The position numbers and the translations under genes were made by a program. Positions 7,770 through 15,774 of a stretch of 64,000 nt of DNA are shown here, piece after piece. The stretch is from Methyloversatilis universalis FAM5 (GTDB lineage: Bacteria > Pseudomonadota > Gammaproteobacteria > Burkholderiales > Rhodocyclaceae): the NCBI RefSeq assembly GCF_000214035.2, contig NZ_AFHG01000043.1, forward strand, positions 36,377 to 100,376, given 5' to 3'. The notes under the pieces were generated by a model that searched no databases, was not told where the DNA came from, and saw only the letters and a program-made list of their open reading frames with translations. Position 1 is the stretch's first letter; each line of letters opens with the position of its first letter.

Positions 7770-8405
7770 CTAGCGTGCCAGGAAATCTGCTGCGGCGAAT
7801 TTGATGCGTCCAGGTAGGAGCGGGAGCGCTTGCAGGGGCGTCAATCCGCCCAAGGACTCGTGGGGGCTGGTGAAGAACCACAGCTTGTTCTGGCCGGGCA
7901 TGTCGCCCAGAGATTTCGTCACCGCCTCCAGCTTTCGTCTGGCCGGCGTCGCGCACAGGTAGAACGCGGGGAAGTAGTCGGTGGCGTCCACCCGCACCGT
8001 GAACATCCGCCGGGCATTGACAGCTTGAGAGAGCGCTCGGGCGGACAGGTGGAGACCGCTCTGTAGTGCTGTCGCCGTAATCAATTCGCCATCTTCCACC
8101 CACTGCCGGCGAGCGGCCAAAGCCAGGTCTTCTACGAGGGCACGCAGGCCGCGTCCCATCCTTTTGCCTGCGCCTGCTCGCACAGGGCGAGAGAGCGTCG
8201 CCTTGGAGGTGGGCGGATTGTTGACTTCAAGATACAACGCAATTTCCTGCTTCAGACGCCGGCCCAATTCCGCGTCGGGGAGCGCGAGGAGTGCCCTGAC
8301 TGCAGTCTCCCCGCACGTCCTGGCGGCCAGCGCTCCGGCGAGGAGTGCTTCGTAGGTGTCTTGGTCGAGCTGCGGGCCGGTCGTGTCGGTGAGGTGCGTT
8401 TTCAT
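7770..8405 (-). CDS. Protein with MbcA/ParS-like C-terminus (211 aa)
   Basis: The N-terminal 90 residues are helical and charged. Residues 95 to 140 contain a possible helix-turn-helix (LITATALQSGLHLSARALSQ). The C-terminus has WFFTSPHESLGGLTPLQALP, which resembles the 'LGG-x-TPLQAL' signature of Xre/MbcA/ParS toxin-binding domains (DUF2384-like). In such systems the partner is a RES-domain toxin, but none is next to this gene. It lies between the Phd-like antitoxin and the phosphatase-like gene, all on the minus strand. Assignment is tentative and based on one motif. Confidence 0.6.
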   Translation of the reverse strand: MKTHLTDTTGPQLDQDTYEALLAGALAARTCGETAVRALLALPDAELGRRLKQEIALYLEVNNPPTSKATLSRPVRAGAGKRMGRGLRALVEDLALAARRQWVEDGELITATALQSGLHLSARALSQAVNARRMFTVRVDATDYFPAFYLCATPARRKLEAVTKSLGDMPGQNKLWFFTSPHESLGGLTPLQALPLLPGRIKFAAADFLAR

Positions 8406-8432
8406 AGGGGCATGTCGTGATGAGACTGAACT

Positions 8433-8960
8433 TCAGCGCAGAGAGGGGCTACCGCTTCTCCGCGGAGAGCTTCGTCTTGTCGGCTGTTCTTTGGGAGAAC
8501 GCATCAACACCTGGATGACAGATGGATTCGCCTGCTGGAGCCGGTCCGCTTCCACTCGATAGCCATACAGTTGGTGTAAGCAGAGGGCCACGGCGCAGGA
8601 CCTGGAGAATCCGCCTTGGCAATGGACGACTATCGTATGGACAGCCCCAGGGAGGTCTTCGACAAAGCGACGGATGAGAGCGGCCTGATTGTCTGTAAAA
8701 GCGCCGGACAGTTTTGCCTGGGCCCTTGTGGACAGCTCTTTACTCAGGAAGTCCACGTCATGGAATTCCAACCGTAGCAGGTATGCGAATCCGTCGAGGG
8801 CTGCTGGTGGCGTGTTCGGCGTTGTTATGGAGATGATGGCGACGGACGAAAGGCGAGGCAGTTGCTCCGCCTCGTGCCTGGAGACGGCAAACACCTGTCG
8901 CCTGTTTTGCAGTATCGGGTGGTACAGGTGGTTTATGACGTCCTTCAATCGTTGATGCAT
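8433..8960 (-). CDS. Tyrosine/dual-specificity phosphatase-like protein (175 aa)
   Basis: Residues 113 to 120 read HCQGGFSR, the HC-x5-R active-site loop of cysteine-dependent tyrosine phosphatases, followed by a hydrophobic helix (SCAVALCLHQLYG) as in that fold. Asp70 in LEFHDVDFL could be the general acid. The protein is the usual size for a minimal PTP domain; the last 25 residues are basic and low-complexity and may be a tail. Phosphatases of this type occur in phages and mobile islands and may act on protein, nucleotide or inositol phosphates; the substrate cannot be inferred. It is 27 bp from the next gene and likely co-transcribed. Confidence 0.65.
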   Translation of the reverse strand: MHQRLKDVINHLYHPILQNRRQVFAVSRHEAEQLPRLSSVAIISITTPNTPPAALDGFAYLLRLEFHDVDFLSKELSTRAQAKLSGAFTDNQAALIRRFVEDLPGAVHTIVVHCQGGFSRSCAVALCLHQLYGYRVEADRLQQANPSVIQVLMRSPKEQPTRRSSPRRSGSPSLR

Positions 8961-9058
8961 GTGGCGCCTCGGGTCATCGAGGGGGTCGTAACAGAGTCGG
9001 TAGCTTCAGTCTATATGCTTGCCGCCTGCTTAAGCCTACGGTCTGCCACAAGGCTTAG

Positions 9059-9682
9059 TTAATACTTCTCGTGGTTCATGAGAGCGCGTAGGTGACGTGC
9101 TTCGCCTGCGTAGCTCTTTGCTCGGCCAACATCGTCCTTCATGGCTTCGATAGCCTGCTGAGCATCGGGGTCAGTGAAGACCTTCTCTACTTTGCGGACA
9201 AGAGCGAACAGGTTCCAGGCTGCGATGAGGACTAGGTCTTGGATAGGCTCGTCGATGTAGGCGTCGCCCACGGCTTTCTTCCTGCCCGTCGCTCCGTGCC
9301 AGCGCGGATTTTTCATGAAACTAGGCACGCTGTCGGGTCCGAAGGACAGAAGATACCCATGGACAAGGCTATTGCGGTACTCGTTCAAGTCCTCGGCGGC
9401 ATGTGCAGCGACCTTTAGGACGGCATTGCATTTGTCGCTCAGTTTGGGGTTGCCCTCACCCAGCATCTTGAACTGTGCCTCGGTGTTCATTGTCTCGGTG
9501 AAAGGGCGAACGCCTTCAATGTCCCTCTCGCTCAAGGCCCACAGGGCGCGCTCGAGCGTGTTCTCGAAAAGACCGTAGGCAGTGATAAAAGCGCCAATTA
9601 GCATCAGATGGTTCGACTGAAGGCCAAACCGCATCAGTCGTTCCTGGATGTCCAAGGACTTCTCTGTATAGTCGTACGGCAT
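9059..9682 (-). CDS. Hypothetical protein, GMT cargo (207 aa)
   Basis: I do not recognise a family. The predicted protein is mostly helical, soluble, and has a repeated Asn/His-containing patch (EYRNSLVHGYLL) like the HEPN-type or MAE_28990/swt1-type 'RN-x3-H' motif found in several RNA-cleaving or nucleotide-modifying toxins. RNSLVH fits the HEPN RxxxxH consensus exactly. That makes it a candidate HEPN effector, but a six-residue motif alone is weak evidence. I chose the ATG at 9682 because GGAGGAGG lies just upstream; a GTG at 9721 is possible. The 269 bp between it and gmtX hold no gene. Confidence 0.55.
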   Translation of the reverse strand: MPYDYTEKSLDIQERLMRFGLQSNHLMLIGAFITAYGLFENTLERALWALSERDIEGVRPFTETMNTEAQFKMLGEGNPKLSDKCNAVLKVAAHAAEDLNEYRNSLVHGYLLSFGPDSVPSFMKNPRWHGATGRKKAVGDAYIDEPIQDLVLIAAWNLFALVRKVEKVFTDPDAQQAIEAMKDDVGRAKSYAGEARHLRALMNHEKY

Positions 9683-9951
9683 TACCTCCTCCGTTCCGGG
9701 GCGCCGCCCCCGAACTCGCACTCAGCGGGAGACCGCCGCTTCGCGGAATGTTCGGGATTGGTTCGCTATGCGACAGCCAAGACCAGCAGTTGCACCGTAT
9801 CTGATGAGTGGGCCGTAACCTGAACGATGTATTTGCCGAATCGCCACCGCCAACCGGCATATTTAGCCCCTCGGTCCCAATAAGCCTGAACCTCGGTGGA
9901 ATATTCGCGACTGATGTCCTCGCCACTTCGCCCACCAATTGGCTCTGCTCG

Positions 9952-10605
9952 TTACTGGTTGCCATCAGCTAACCCCAGCAGCAGATGCTTTTGCTGTTGT
10001 AGCCATTCAAGATAGGCTGTCGCTCGTTCAGGACCGATGACCACTCGCTGACTCGTCCGTGCAGACAAGTCCACGATGGATTTCCTCTCGAAATTGATGA
10101 CCATCGAGTCTTTGAGTCGCTCCAGCAGAGCCGTCAGCGCCATCGCCGTATCAACGAAAGCTAAATAATCCGCATTACTCCCACCAGGAGCAGGAAGCAC
10201 CCCCTCAGCCGGAGCTGAAAGCGCGGGCACCTCTTCCTTTCGCTGGATGTAGGTCTCCAATCGCTTCAACTTGTCCTGCAAATTCGAATTTTCCAGCTTC
10301 AGTGCAAGCATCCGAGCCCGCAATACCTCCGGAGGCGCATCCTCATCCCGCACTGCAGCCCATTGAGTCTCCGGTATCCCCGAATGTTCAGCCAGTAGGC
10401 TTTTGTACCGGGGGTTGCGCATGAGCGTCGTGCGGTGAATGTTGGTAATGGCGCCAAGGTATTCCGCCAAGGCGCCCAGAGACCTGAAGACCATCTTGTG
10501 CTTCTTGCACTTGGCCAACTCGCTCTTGATGAGGGCAAGGGCCTGTTGTTCCCGCTCATCATTGAATTTTTTAATATTGGCCGCACCGCGAAGAGACTTG
10601 GTCAT
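9952..10605 (-). CDS. gmtX: Gamma-mobile-trio protein GmtX (217 aa)
   Basis: Third gene of the trio, starting inside the gmtZ stop (ATGA overlap, 10602 to 10605). The N-terminal 90 residues are basic and look DNA-binding (QQALALIKSELAKCKKHKMV, then LGALAEYLGAITNIHRTTLM). A coiled coil follows (about 95 to 125, LKLENSNLQDKLKRLETYIQ). The family resembles the TnpC-like accessory proteins of multi-recombinase elements. Its exact job in mobility is not known; accessory role in excision or target choice is an inference. Identification rests on gene order, size and overlap as well as sequence. Confidence 0.75.
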   Translation of the reverse strand: MTKSLRGAANIKKFNDEREQQALALIKSELAKCKKHKMVFRSLGALAEYLGAITNIHRTTLMRNPRYKSLLAEHSGIPETQWAAVRDEDAPPEVLRARMLALKLENSNLQDKLKRLETYIQRKEEVPALSAPAEGVLPAPGGSNADYLAFVDTAMALTALLERLKDSMVINFERKSIVDLSARTSQRVVIGPERATAYLEWLQQQKHLLLGLADGNQ

Positions 10606-13600
10606 TCAGACTCTCCAATGCGCAAATGACCTGAAGCAGGCAAGGCGGGTTGGCGAGTCAATTGGTTGCCCAGCTCAGAGAGAGACAACTGATTTGCCCG
10701 CATCACCGTCTTCAGTAAACTCGCCGCAAGCGTGACGTCCGCTGGGCCAGGCAGTTCAGAAAGAAAGTCTCGGTTATCCCGACCTCCCAAAAGGCGCCGC
10801 CGGATACCGCTGGCCACCGCTTGAACCTGAGGAGTTTGCATTGTCGGATAGGCATTAGATTCTGCTATCCGACAAAGAAGAAACTCGACTTCGCTCGAGT
10901 TCCTCACCACCCGCTGCAAATGCTGACGAACGATTTCTGGCTCTTCTGCGTGATAAAAGTTAGCATCGTCACTTGAGCCGCCTTTTGCCACGATTTCAGC
11001 GTGCGACTTGGCAAGAACTTCTTCGCTCAGTTGCCAGCCAATCCATTCGTTAGTATCCAGTTCAACTGAATCCCATAACTCATCGGCACCGTCAAGCTCT
11101 CCAGCCTCTTCTAAAGTGTCGGATTGCTTCAACTGGTAGCGTATTCGCTCCAGAAGGGCGTTCTTCTTTGCCGCAATGGCAGGCAGATGGTCGATACCCT
11201 TTAGCGCCAGCGGACACATTCCACAGCGCTTGAAATCACCGACGGACTTCACGACGTCTGCAGGGCACTCATCGCCAACTGGACATATATGTGTGGGATG
11301 AAACCGCACCAGACTCATCGGGCCGTTTCGTAATTCCTCGATGGCCTCAGCGCTCAAGTTCTCAGTTTCCGCCGTATTCCAAAGGGTAATCGCGGGCATG
11401 ACGCGGAACTGTTGAATTGCCGCTTCTCGGTTCGCCATAAAGCTTCGCGCCATGGCGCTATCGGGCTTGTCTGGCCGAACGTACGCTGCATTATCTTGCT
11501 CGAATCGCTCTGCATCACCGAAGATTGCACGGTCTGCCGCCTCAAGTCTTTCATGCAAATCTTCAGCCCGAGGTGCTTGATAGTACCCGGTCACAGCGGT
11601 GCTGCTATGACCGAGCTCCATTGCAATATCCGAAGTCTCCATCAACCCTTGCCGATTGGTAGCATATGTCGCTCGGCAAGCATGTGGGGTATTGATTGTC
11701 CGAATGGAGACGGGGCAATACCGCGTGCCGTCCTCCGATACGATTACTTTGGGCTCGGCACTGCTCTTAGCCCTGGGTATAGAAGTGACTTTGACAAACA
11801 ATGTACGCCGACCTAGCACTCCTGAGTAGAACTCCTGGAACCCCACCAACAACAAAACCCAATAATCCTGGTAAATATTTTCCGTAATCGGATTAGCCGA
11901 CGAGGCTCCTCTAAACAAAGGAACAATATGCCCGAAGCGTGAGTTTTTACGGCCTTTATAGGGCACCGCCTCATCCATATCCGGCTCATCTATGCTGCAT
12001 TGGAACGCGTTTTCTCGAAGCAACAGGGACCGTACGCGGAATACGATGTCGGGAACCCACGGCTTCGGCTTCGTTTTATCGGTATTCACAAACAGCCGAT
12101 AGATATAGCGCCCCGAGGGCTGAAAGGAAAACTCATGGATAGCTTGTTCTCCACGGTTCTCTTGGTCCCATGTTCTTCTGTCAAGCCATCGCAGCCCCGA
12201 AAGACGCGACCCTGTCTCAACCGCAGCAACTAATACCCGAACAACGGTCAGGTGCGGCACGAAGCGTTCAATCGGGGCGCCCCCCTCGCCCTTAAATAGT
12301 CGGGTTACCCAACTAAAAACATTTGGAACGTGAGTTATGGGAGCAAGCCTCCCCCTCACTCGAACAAAGGGGACAAACCCCTGCACCGAGGTGTCCAACC
12401 AGCGCATTAGGCTGAGTTGCCGAAGTTCATCGATGCTGAATTCGTTTGCCAAGCACTTTCCCAACAAGTATTCACCCATGGCCTCCACAGCGTAGACATA
12501 ATGAATCAAGTAGCTGTAGGCCGCTTTTGGGAACACAACTTTGGAGGTCTTAGTCCTTTTCGAAACGCGAGGCAGGTCAAACTCGTCGAATATCGGATTT
12601 CTAAAATCAGGGCCAGCTATTTCCTTCTCTTCTGAAAAGAACGACTCAACAAAGCGGAAAAATAGCTGAATGTGCTTCAATGCAACATATTGGCTCTCAC
12701 GGCCACGGCGTAACCTCAATAGCTCGGGGAATGTCGCCGGATATTGCTCTAGCGGTTCATCGACAGAACGATAAAAGAAGGCATAGCGCCCAAAGTCCTT
12801 TGGCGCCGTAGGCAGCCGAACGAGCGAATCCGGATAAAGCTCCTTCCACCACGGCAAATAGAGAAACAGATAGTCGGAGAGGTGGTTGAGTGACGAGGTA
12901 ATGCTTTTCTCATCCTCGTACCCCTTTACCTCCTTGCGATGCTTCAAGAACGCTTTCATGGCTGTCCGCCAATGCATCACAAGACCATCATAAGAAACGT
13001 GGTCCCTACCTGGGTACCGTGGCAGTTCGACAAGCCAATCAAAACCACCCCGTCTCTTGCCCGAATATTCTTGATAATACGTTAGCGCATCGGCATGGCG
13101 CTTAGATTTGGCAAGAGCAAGAAATTCTTCAACATCCTTTTCCGAAAGTTCACCGACCACTTTCGAGTTGGCTCTTCTTCTTTTAGGGAGTAAGTTATTG
13201 TCAGACTTTGTATCTGACTTTTCGTGCGCCAGCACGAAATCAGCAAACGACTGTTCGAGGATATTTCCTGTAGTCCATTGCGAATATCTAACTAGCTCGT
13301 CGGAGGAGTAGCTAACACTTTCTGGAAATGCCTTCCGTAGTTCAGCGAGAAACAAGACCCAAGGCACTGGGGATGTAATGGCAGGCATGCCGCTTTGACC
13401 TGCCATGAACTGGCGTTGCGCCCTGTGGAGTTCAGCCAATTCATCAAGGCGGACATCCCCTATGTTGCCCCATGAAGCCGCAAAAATCACTCGTGGCATG
13501 TAATAGAACATACGGCGGGCATCGCCTTCAGCAATTCCCTCAGGAGGACTCTCGGGGTTGAATTTTCGGGTAAAGGCATACACCTCACTACCAATTGGCA

Positions 13601-14036
13601 CAGGGTCAAAATACGTACCGGGCGAGAACACCGTAGGTAACAGAATGGCCTTTTGCTGCCAGAGTTCGACCAGCAGCAGTTTGAAACCCTGTTTGATGGC
13701 TGGGATTGCGCAAGCGGGGGGCCGTAACCCGTGAAGGTTTTCTTCTAACTGGTCTAGCAGGTCGCTTAAACCCTCATTGCGGCTATTCAGCGCTGAAAAA
13801 CTTAAGGCTGTATCTAAAAAGTTGCCACCAAACTCCGCTTTTGACCGAACATTGGCAGCTGAAAACAAATACTGGAACCCGTGCGGTGAGTCCCACTTAA
13901 GACGAGCAGGCGGTAGCCCGTAGCGCCCTTCCAAATGAGCCAGAACCGTGTTTATCCCGCGGCGAATTATGACATTCATGTCCATCACGGGGCAGAGGAC
14001 AATGCGGTCTGTCGCGTTAATCACGGCGGTCTCCAT
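10602..14036 (-). CDS. gmtZ: Gamma-mobile-trio large recombinase/integrase GmtZ (1144 aa)
   Basis: Very large tyrosine-recombinase-like protein. A catalytic-type domain lies about residues 600 to 830: arginine in SRLSGLRWLDRR, the HxxR pair in NTPHACRATYATNR, a second histidine in MELGHSSTAV and a tyrosine in TGYYQAP. Residues about 915 to 945 hold two cysteine pairs (ICPVGDEC and RCGMC) that look like a zinc-binding site. I set the start at the ATG at 14036, which overlaps the gmtY 3' end by 20 nt; an upstream in-frame start would overlap gmtY much further. It probably acts with GmtY in integration and excision. Confidence 0.8.
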   Translation of the reverse strand: METAVINATDRIVLCPVMDMNVIIRRGINTVLAHLEGRYGLPPARLKWDSPHGFQYLFSAANVRSKAEFGGNFLDTALSFSALNSRNEGLSDLLDQLEENLHGLRPPACAIPAIKQGFKLLLVELWQQKAILLPTVFSPGTYFDPVPIGSEVYAFTRKFNPESPPEGIAEGDARRMFYYMPRVIFAASWGNIGDVRLDELAELHRAQRQFMAGQSGMPAITSPVPWVLFLAELRKAFPESVSYSSDELVRYSQWTTGNILEQSFADFVLAHEKSDTKSDNNLLPKRRRANSKVVGELSEKDVEEFLALAKSKRHADALTYYQEYSGKRRGGFDWLVELPRYPGRDHVSYDGLVMHWRTAMKAFLKHRKEVKGYEDEKSITSSLNHLSDYLFLYLPWWKELYPDSLVRLPTAPKDFGRYAFFYRSVDEPLEQYPATFPELLRLRRGRESQYVALKHIQLFFRFVESFFSEEKEIAGPDFRNPIFDEFDLPRVSKRTKTSKVVFPKAAYSYLIHYVYAVEAMGEYLLGKCLANEFSIDELRQLSLMRWLDTSVQGFVPFVRVRGRLAPITHVPNVFSWVTRLFKGEGGAPIERFVPHLTVVRVLVAAVETGSRLSGLRWLDRRTWDQENRGEQAIHEFSFQPSGRYIYRLFVNTDKTKPKPWVPDIVFRVRSLLLRENAFQCSIDEPDMDEAVPYKGRKNSRFGHIVPLFRGASSANPITENIYQDYWVLLLVGFQEFYSGVLGRRTLFVKVTSIPRAKSSAEPKVIVSEDGTRYCPVSIRTINTPHACRATYATNRQGLMETSDIAMELGHSSTAVTGYYQAPRAEDLHERLEAADRAIFGDAERFEQDNAAYVRPDKPDSAMARSFMANREAAIQQFRVMPAITLWNTAETENLSAEAIEELRNGPMSLVRFHPTHICPVGDECPADVVKSVGDFKRCGMCPLALKGIDHLPAIAAKKNALLERIRYQLKQSDTLEEAGELDGADELWDSVELDTNEWIGWQLSEEVLAKSHAEIVAKGGSSDDANFYHAEEPEIVRQHLQRVVRNSSEVEFLLCRIAESNAYPTMQTPQVQAVASGIRRRLLGGRDNRDFLSELPGPADVTLAASLLKTVMRANQLSLSELGNQLTRQPALPASGHLRIGESE

Positions 14037-15435
14037 CTGGGTCACGAGGAATAGCGAGCAATTGGTCCTCGCGGAGCCCCAAAAGGTATTGGTCGGCTTG
14101 AGCCAAGCGCCGCTCGATACTTCTACGCTTCTTTCGGGCATAGATTCGGGTGCTGCTGATGCTCTTGTGCCCCATCAACACTTGAACTTCAGCCAATTCA
14201 AGGCCGAAGAGCCCCTTTTCGGGGTCCACTGGAAAATCATTCACCATATAGACGCCGTAGAGGTGCCGGAGCGAATGCAGAGTCCAGTGTTTCTTGCCCA
14301 CATTCGGCTGAGGCACAGAAGCCCGCTCGCAAGCCGCCTTGAAACTCTTATTCAGCGCGGCGTCTGAGGCCCCCACATAGGGCTTCCCGCGCAACCCCGG
14401 TTCGACGTACTGAAACACGTAGTCGCCTTCTGATTTATTGCGCGGCGGGACATATTCAGTTTTCACATACTGTTCCAGAGCCTGGAAGAACGCCTGCCTG
14501 AATGGCTGAATCAGGTAGGTCATGGAAACCTCTCTTCCCTTGAAACGAGCCTGCTCTTGCACGGTCAAATCTCCGCCAAGCCTTCTTCCGAGCGGGTCGA
14601 GCACGTAGATTCTTTGGTTTTGAATATCGATGTCTGACCATTGGAGGTTCAGTGCTTCGCTGACTCGAATTCCCGAGGCAGCCAACAGAAGCCATAAGGC
14701 TCGGTCCCGCCACGACGTGGCTGCGCTTGCCAGGGGAAGAACATAATCGAGAGGGAAATCGGGATTGCGCAAGTCCGTCTGAATAGGCTCCGACGGATTT
14801 ACCAACCTGCGAGGCCTCGTGAGGCCTTCGCCTCGAAAACGCATCACGCTTCCCAGCACGGAATTCATGCGCATGTTTCGCTTCTCAGCTGCAGATAACC
14901 TATCAGCACCGGAAAGCGCCGCAATCAGTGAGGAGTAGGAATCCTGGTGTTCCAAGCCAAGGAGCTTGGCTCGCTCAAACGCCTCAACGGCCAAGGATTC
15001 AGAAAGACGCAGAAATCGATTGATTGCCGCTAATGTATTGCTGAAGCTGTTAGCCGCTATGGGTTTGCGTTCCAAGGCATGACAGACATCCGCAAGCCAT
15101 TTGTTTTCAGGACTTTGCTGGAGGGACGCAGATACGCGCGCGCACACCACTCGCGTGCCATCCCTTAAGATGACCGGATAGGTATCGATAACTTCGTTGA
15201 GATGGCGCTTACTGGGGGCCGAGGAGGCTCCAAACGCCTTCGCCTCGACAAGATAATCTAAGAAGCCTGCGACGACTTCGGCATAGCGCTTCTGAGTCGC
15301 AAAAGCGTAATCCCAATTTTTCTCACAAAAATAGGAAAACGCTGGAACGGGTATCCCCTGCTCATCGAGAAGTACCCAAGTCGTGTGTCCGAGTCTATCG
15401 GTCTCAACACGCACGAAATTTTTCAAACCAGCCAT
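14017..15435 (-). CDS. gmtY: Gamma-mobile-trio tyrosine recombinase GmtY (472 aa)
   Basis: First gene of the trio and a clear phage-integrase-family tyrosine recombinase. The catalytic arginine is in LLAASGIRVSEALNLQW, the HxLR pair in LHSLRHLYGVYM, the last histidine in VLMGHKSISSTR, and the nucleophile tyrosine follows in RIYARKK. The N-terminal 200 residues are the core-binding part. I chose the ATG at 15435, preceded by AGGTGG; a TTG at 15450 would add five residues. It lies about 130 bp from the truncated tRNA-Ser, with TGCAC-type palindromes in between, as expected for an integrase beside its attachment site. Confidence 0.85.
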   Translation of the reverse strand: MAGLKNFVRVETDRLGHTTWVLLDEQGIPVPAFSYFCEKNWDYAFATQKRYAEVVAGFLDYLVEAKAFGASSAPSKRHLNEVIDTYPVILRDGTRVVCARVSASLQQSPENKWLADVCHALERKPIAANSFSNTLAAINRFLRLSESLAVEAFERAKLLGLEHQDSYSSLIAALSGADRLSAAEKRNMRMNSVLGSVMRFRGEGLTRPRRLVNPSEPIQTDLRNPDFPLDYVLPLASAATSWRDRALWLLLAASGIRVSEALNLQWSDIDIQNQRIYVLDPLGRRLGGDLTVQEQARFKGREVSMTYLIQPFRQAFFQALEQYVKTEYVPPRNKSEGDYVFQYVEPGLRGKPYVGASDAALNKSFKAACERASVPQPNVGKKHWTLHSLRHLYGVYMVNDFPVDPEKGLFGLELAEVQVLMGHKSISSTRIYARKKRRSIERRLAQADQYLLGLREDQLLAIPRDPDGDRRD

Positions 15436-15440
15436 AGACC

Positions 15441-15545
15441 ACCTGTGCAACAGGACGCGAACAATCTAGCGCCATTAGTTGCACAGTGCAAGAACTAATC
15501 GTCAGGCTTGATTTAACTAGGCTTTAAGGTGCTGCACTAGGTGCA
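15441..15545. repeat. Cluster of TGCAC palindromes at the island end, candidate recombinase arm sites
   Basis: Between gmtY and the tRNA-Ser remnant there are several copies of the same motif: CTGTGCAACAG (15443), TTGCAC-A-GTGCAA, a perfect palindrome at 15479 to 15491, and GTGCTGCAC followed by GGTGCAC (15530 to 15546). They sit between the recombinase gene and the boundary, so they could be protein-binding arm sites or the gmtY operator. Function is inferred. Confidence 0.4.
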
Positions 15546-15565
15546 CAAAAACCGGGTTAAGATAA

Positions 15566-15635
15566 GAACTCACGAACGCCTTGCGACGTTGCCGGTTTTC
15601 AAGACCGGTGCATTCAACCACTCTGCCAAGCTTCC
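15566..15635 (-). pseudogene. tRNA-Ser (anticodon UGA), truncated in the T-loop by the island
   Basis: On the minus strand the sequence has the 5' acceptor arm GGAAGCT, a D-arm (TGGCAGAGTGGTTGAATGCA), the anticodon arm CCGGTCTTGAAAACCGG with TGA, and a long variable arm (AACGTC-GCAA-GGCGTT) typical of tRNA-Ser. The T-arm starts as GTGAGTTC and then diverges; the expected T-loop end, stem and AGCTTCC acceptor strand are missing. The break point fits an integrase target in the T-loop. Unlike most tRNA-targeting elements, the island has not restored the 3' end. Confidence 0.75.
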
Positions 15636-15713
15636 GGATGCCGCCTGCCGGGCGCGGAGCCGCGCGGGGCAAGGGTTGTGATGAGGGGCGAAGTCTAGCA
15701 CGGGCCGCTGTCA

Positions 15714-15742
15714 TTGAAACTTCGCCCCCCCTGCGATAGTCT
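15714..15742 (+). promoter_or_regulatory. Candidate sigma-70 promoter of the Bax-inhibitor-like gene
   Basis: TTGAAA (15714 to 15719) and TAGTCT (15737 to 15742) are spaced 17 bp, 33 bp before the ATG at 15775, with a GGGAGA ribosome binding site in between. The -10 match is moderate. Confidence 0.4.
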
Positions 15743-15774
15743 TTAGAACACTAACTATCCTTCGGGAGACTTTG

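Larger units (their letters stand above)
1..15566. mobile_element. Genomic island, gamma-mobile-trio (GMT) type, left end not visible
   Basis: The stretch has lower GC and more mixed codon use than the sequence to its right. It ends at a tRNA-Ser gene that is cut in the T-loop, immediately outside three overlapping recombinase-type genes (gmtY, gmtZ, gmtX). Cargo includes chromate resistance, XRE regulators, orphan antitoxin-like genes and unknown genes. I searched by eye for the missing 3' piece of the tRNA in positions 1 to 9,900 and did not find it, so the left boundary probably lies outside the window. The extent to position 1 is an assumption. Confidence 0.6.

Noticed and set aside
15540-15635. 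A complete tRNA-Ser(UGA) using the island sequence as its 3' end
   Set aside because: No strand complementary to GGAAGCT occurs after the T-loop, so the acceptor stem cannot close.
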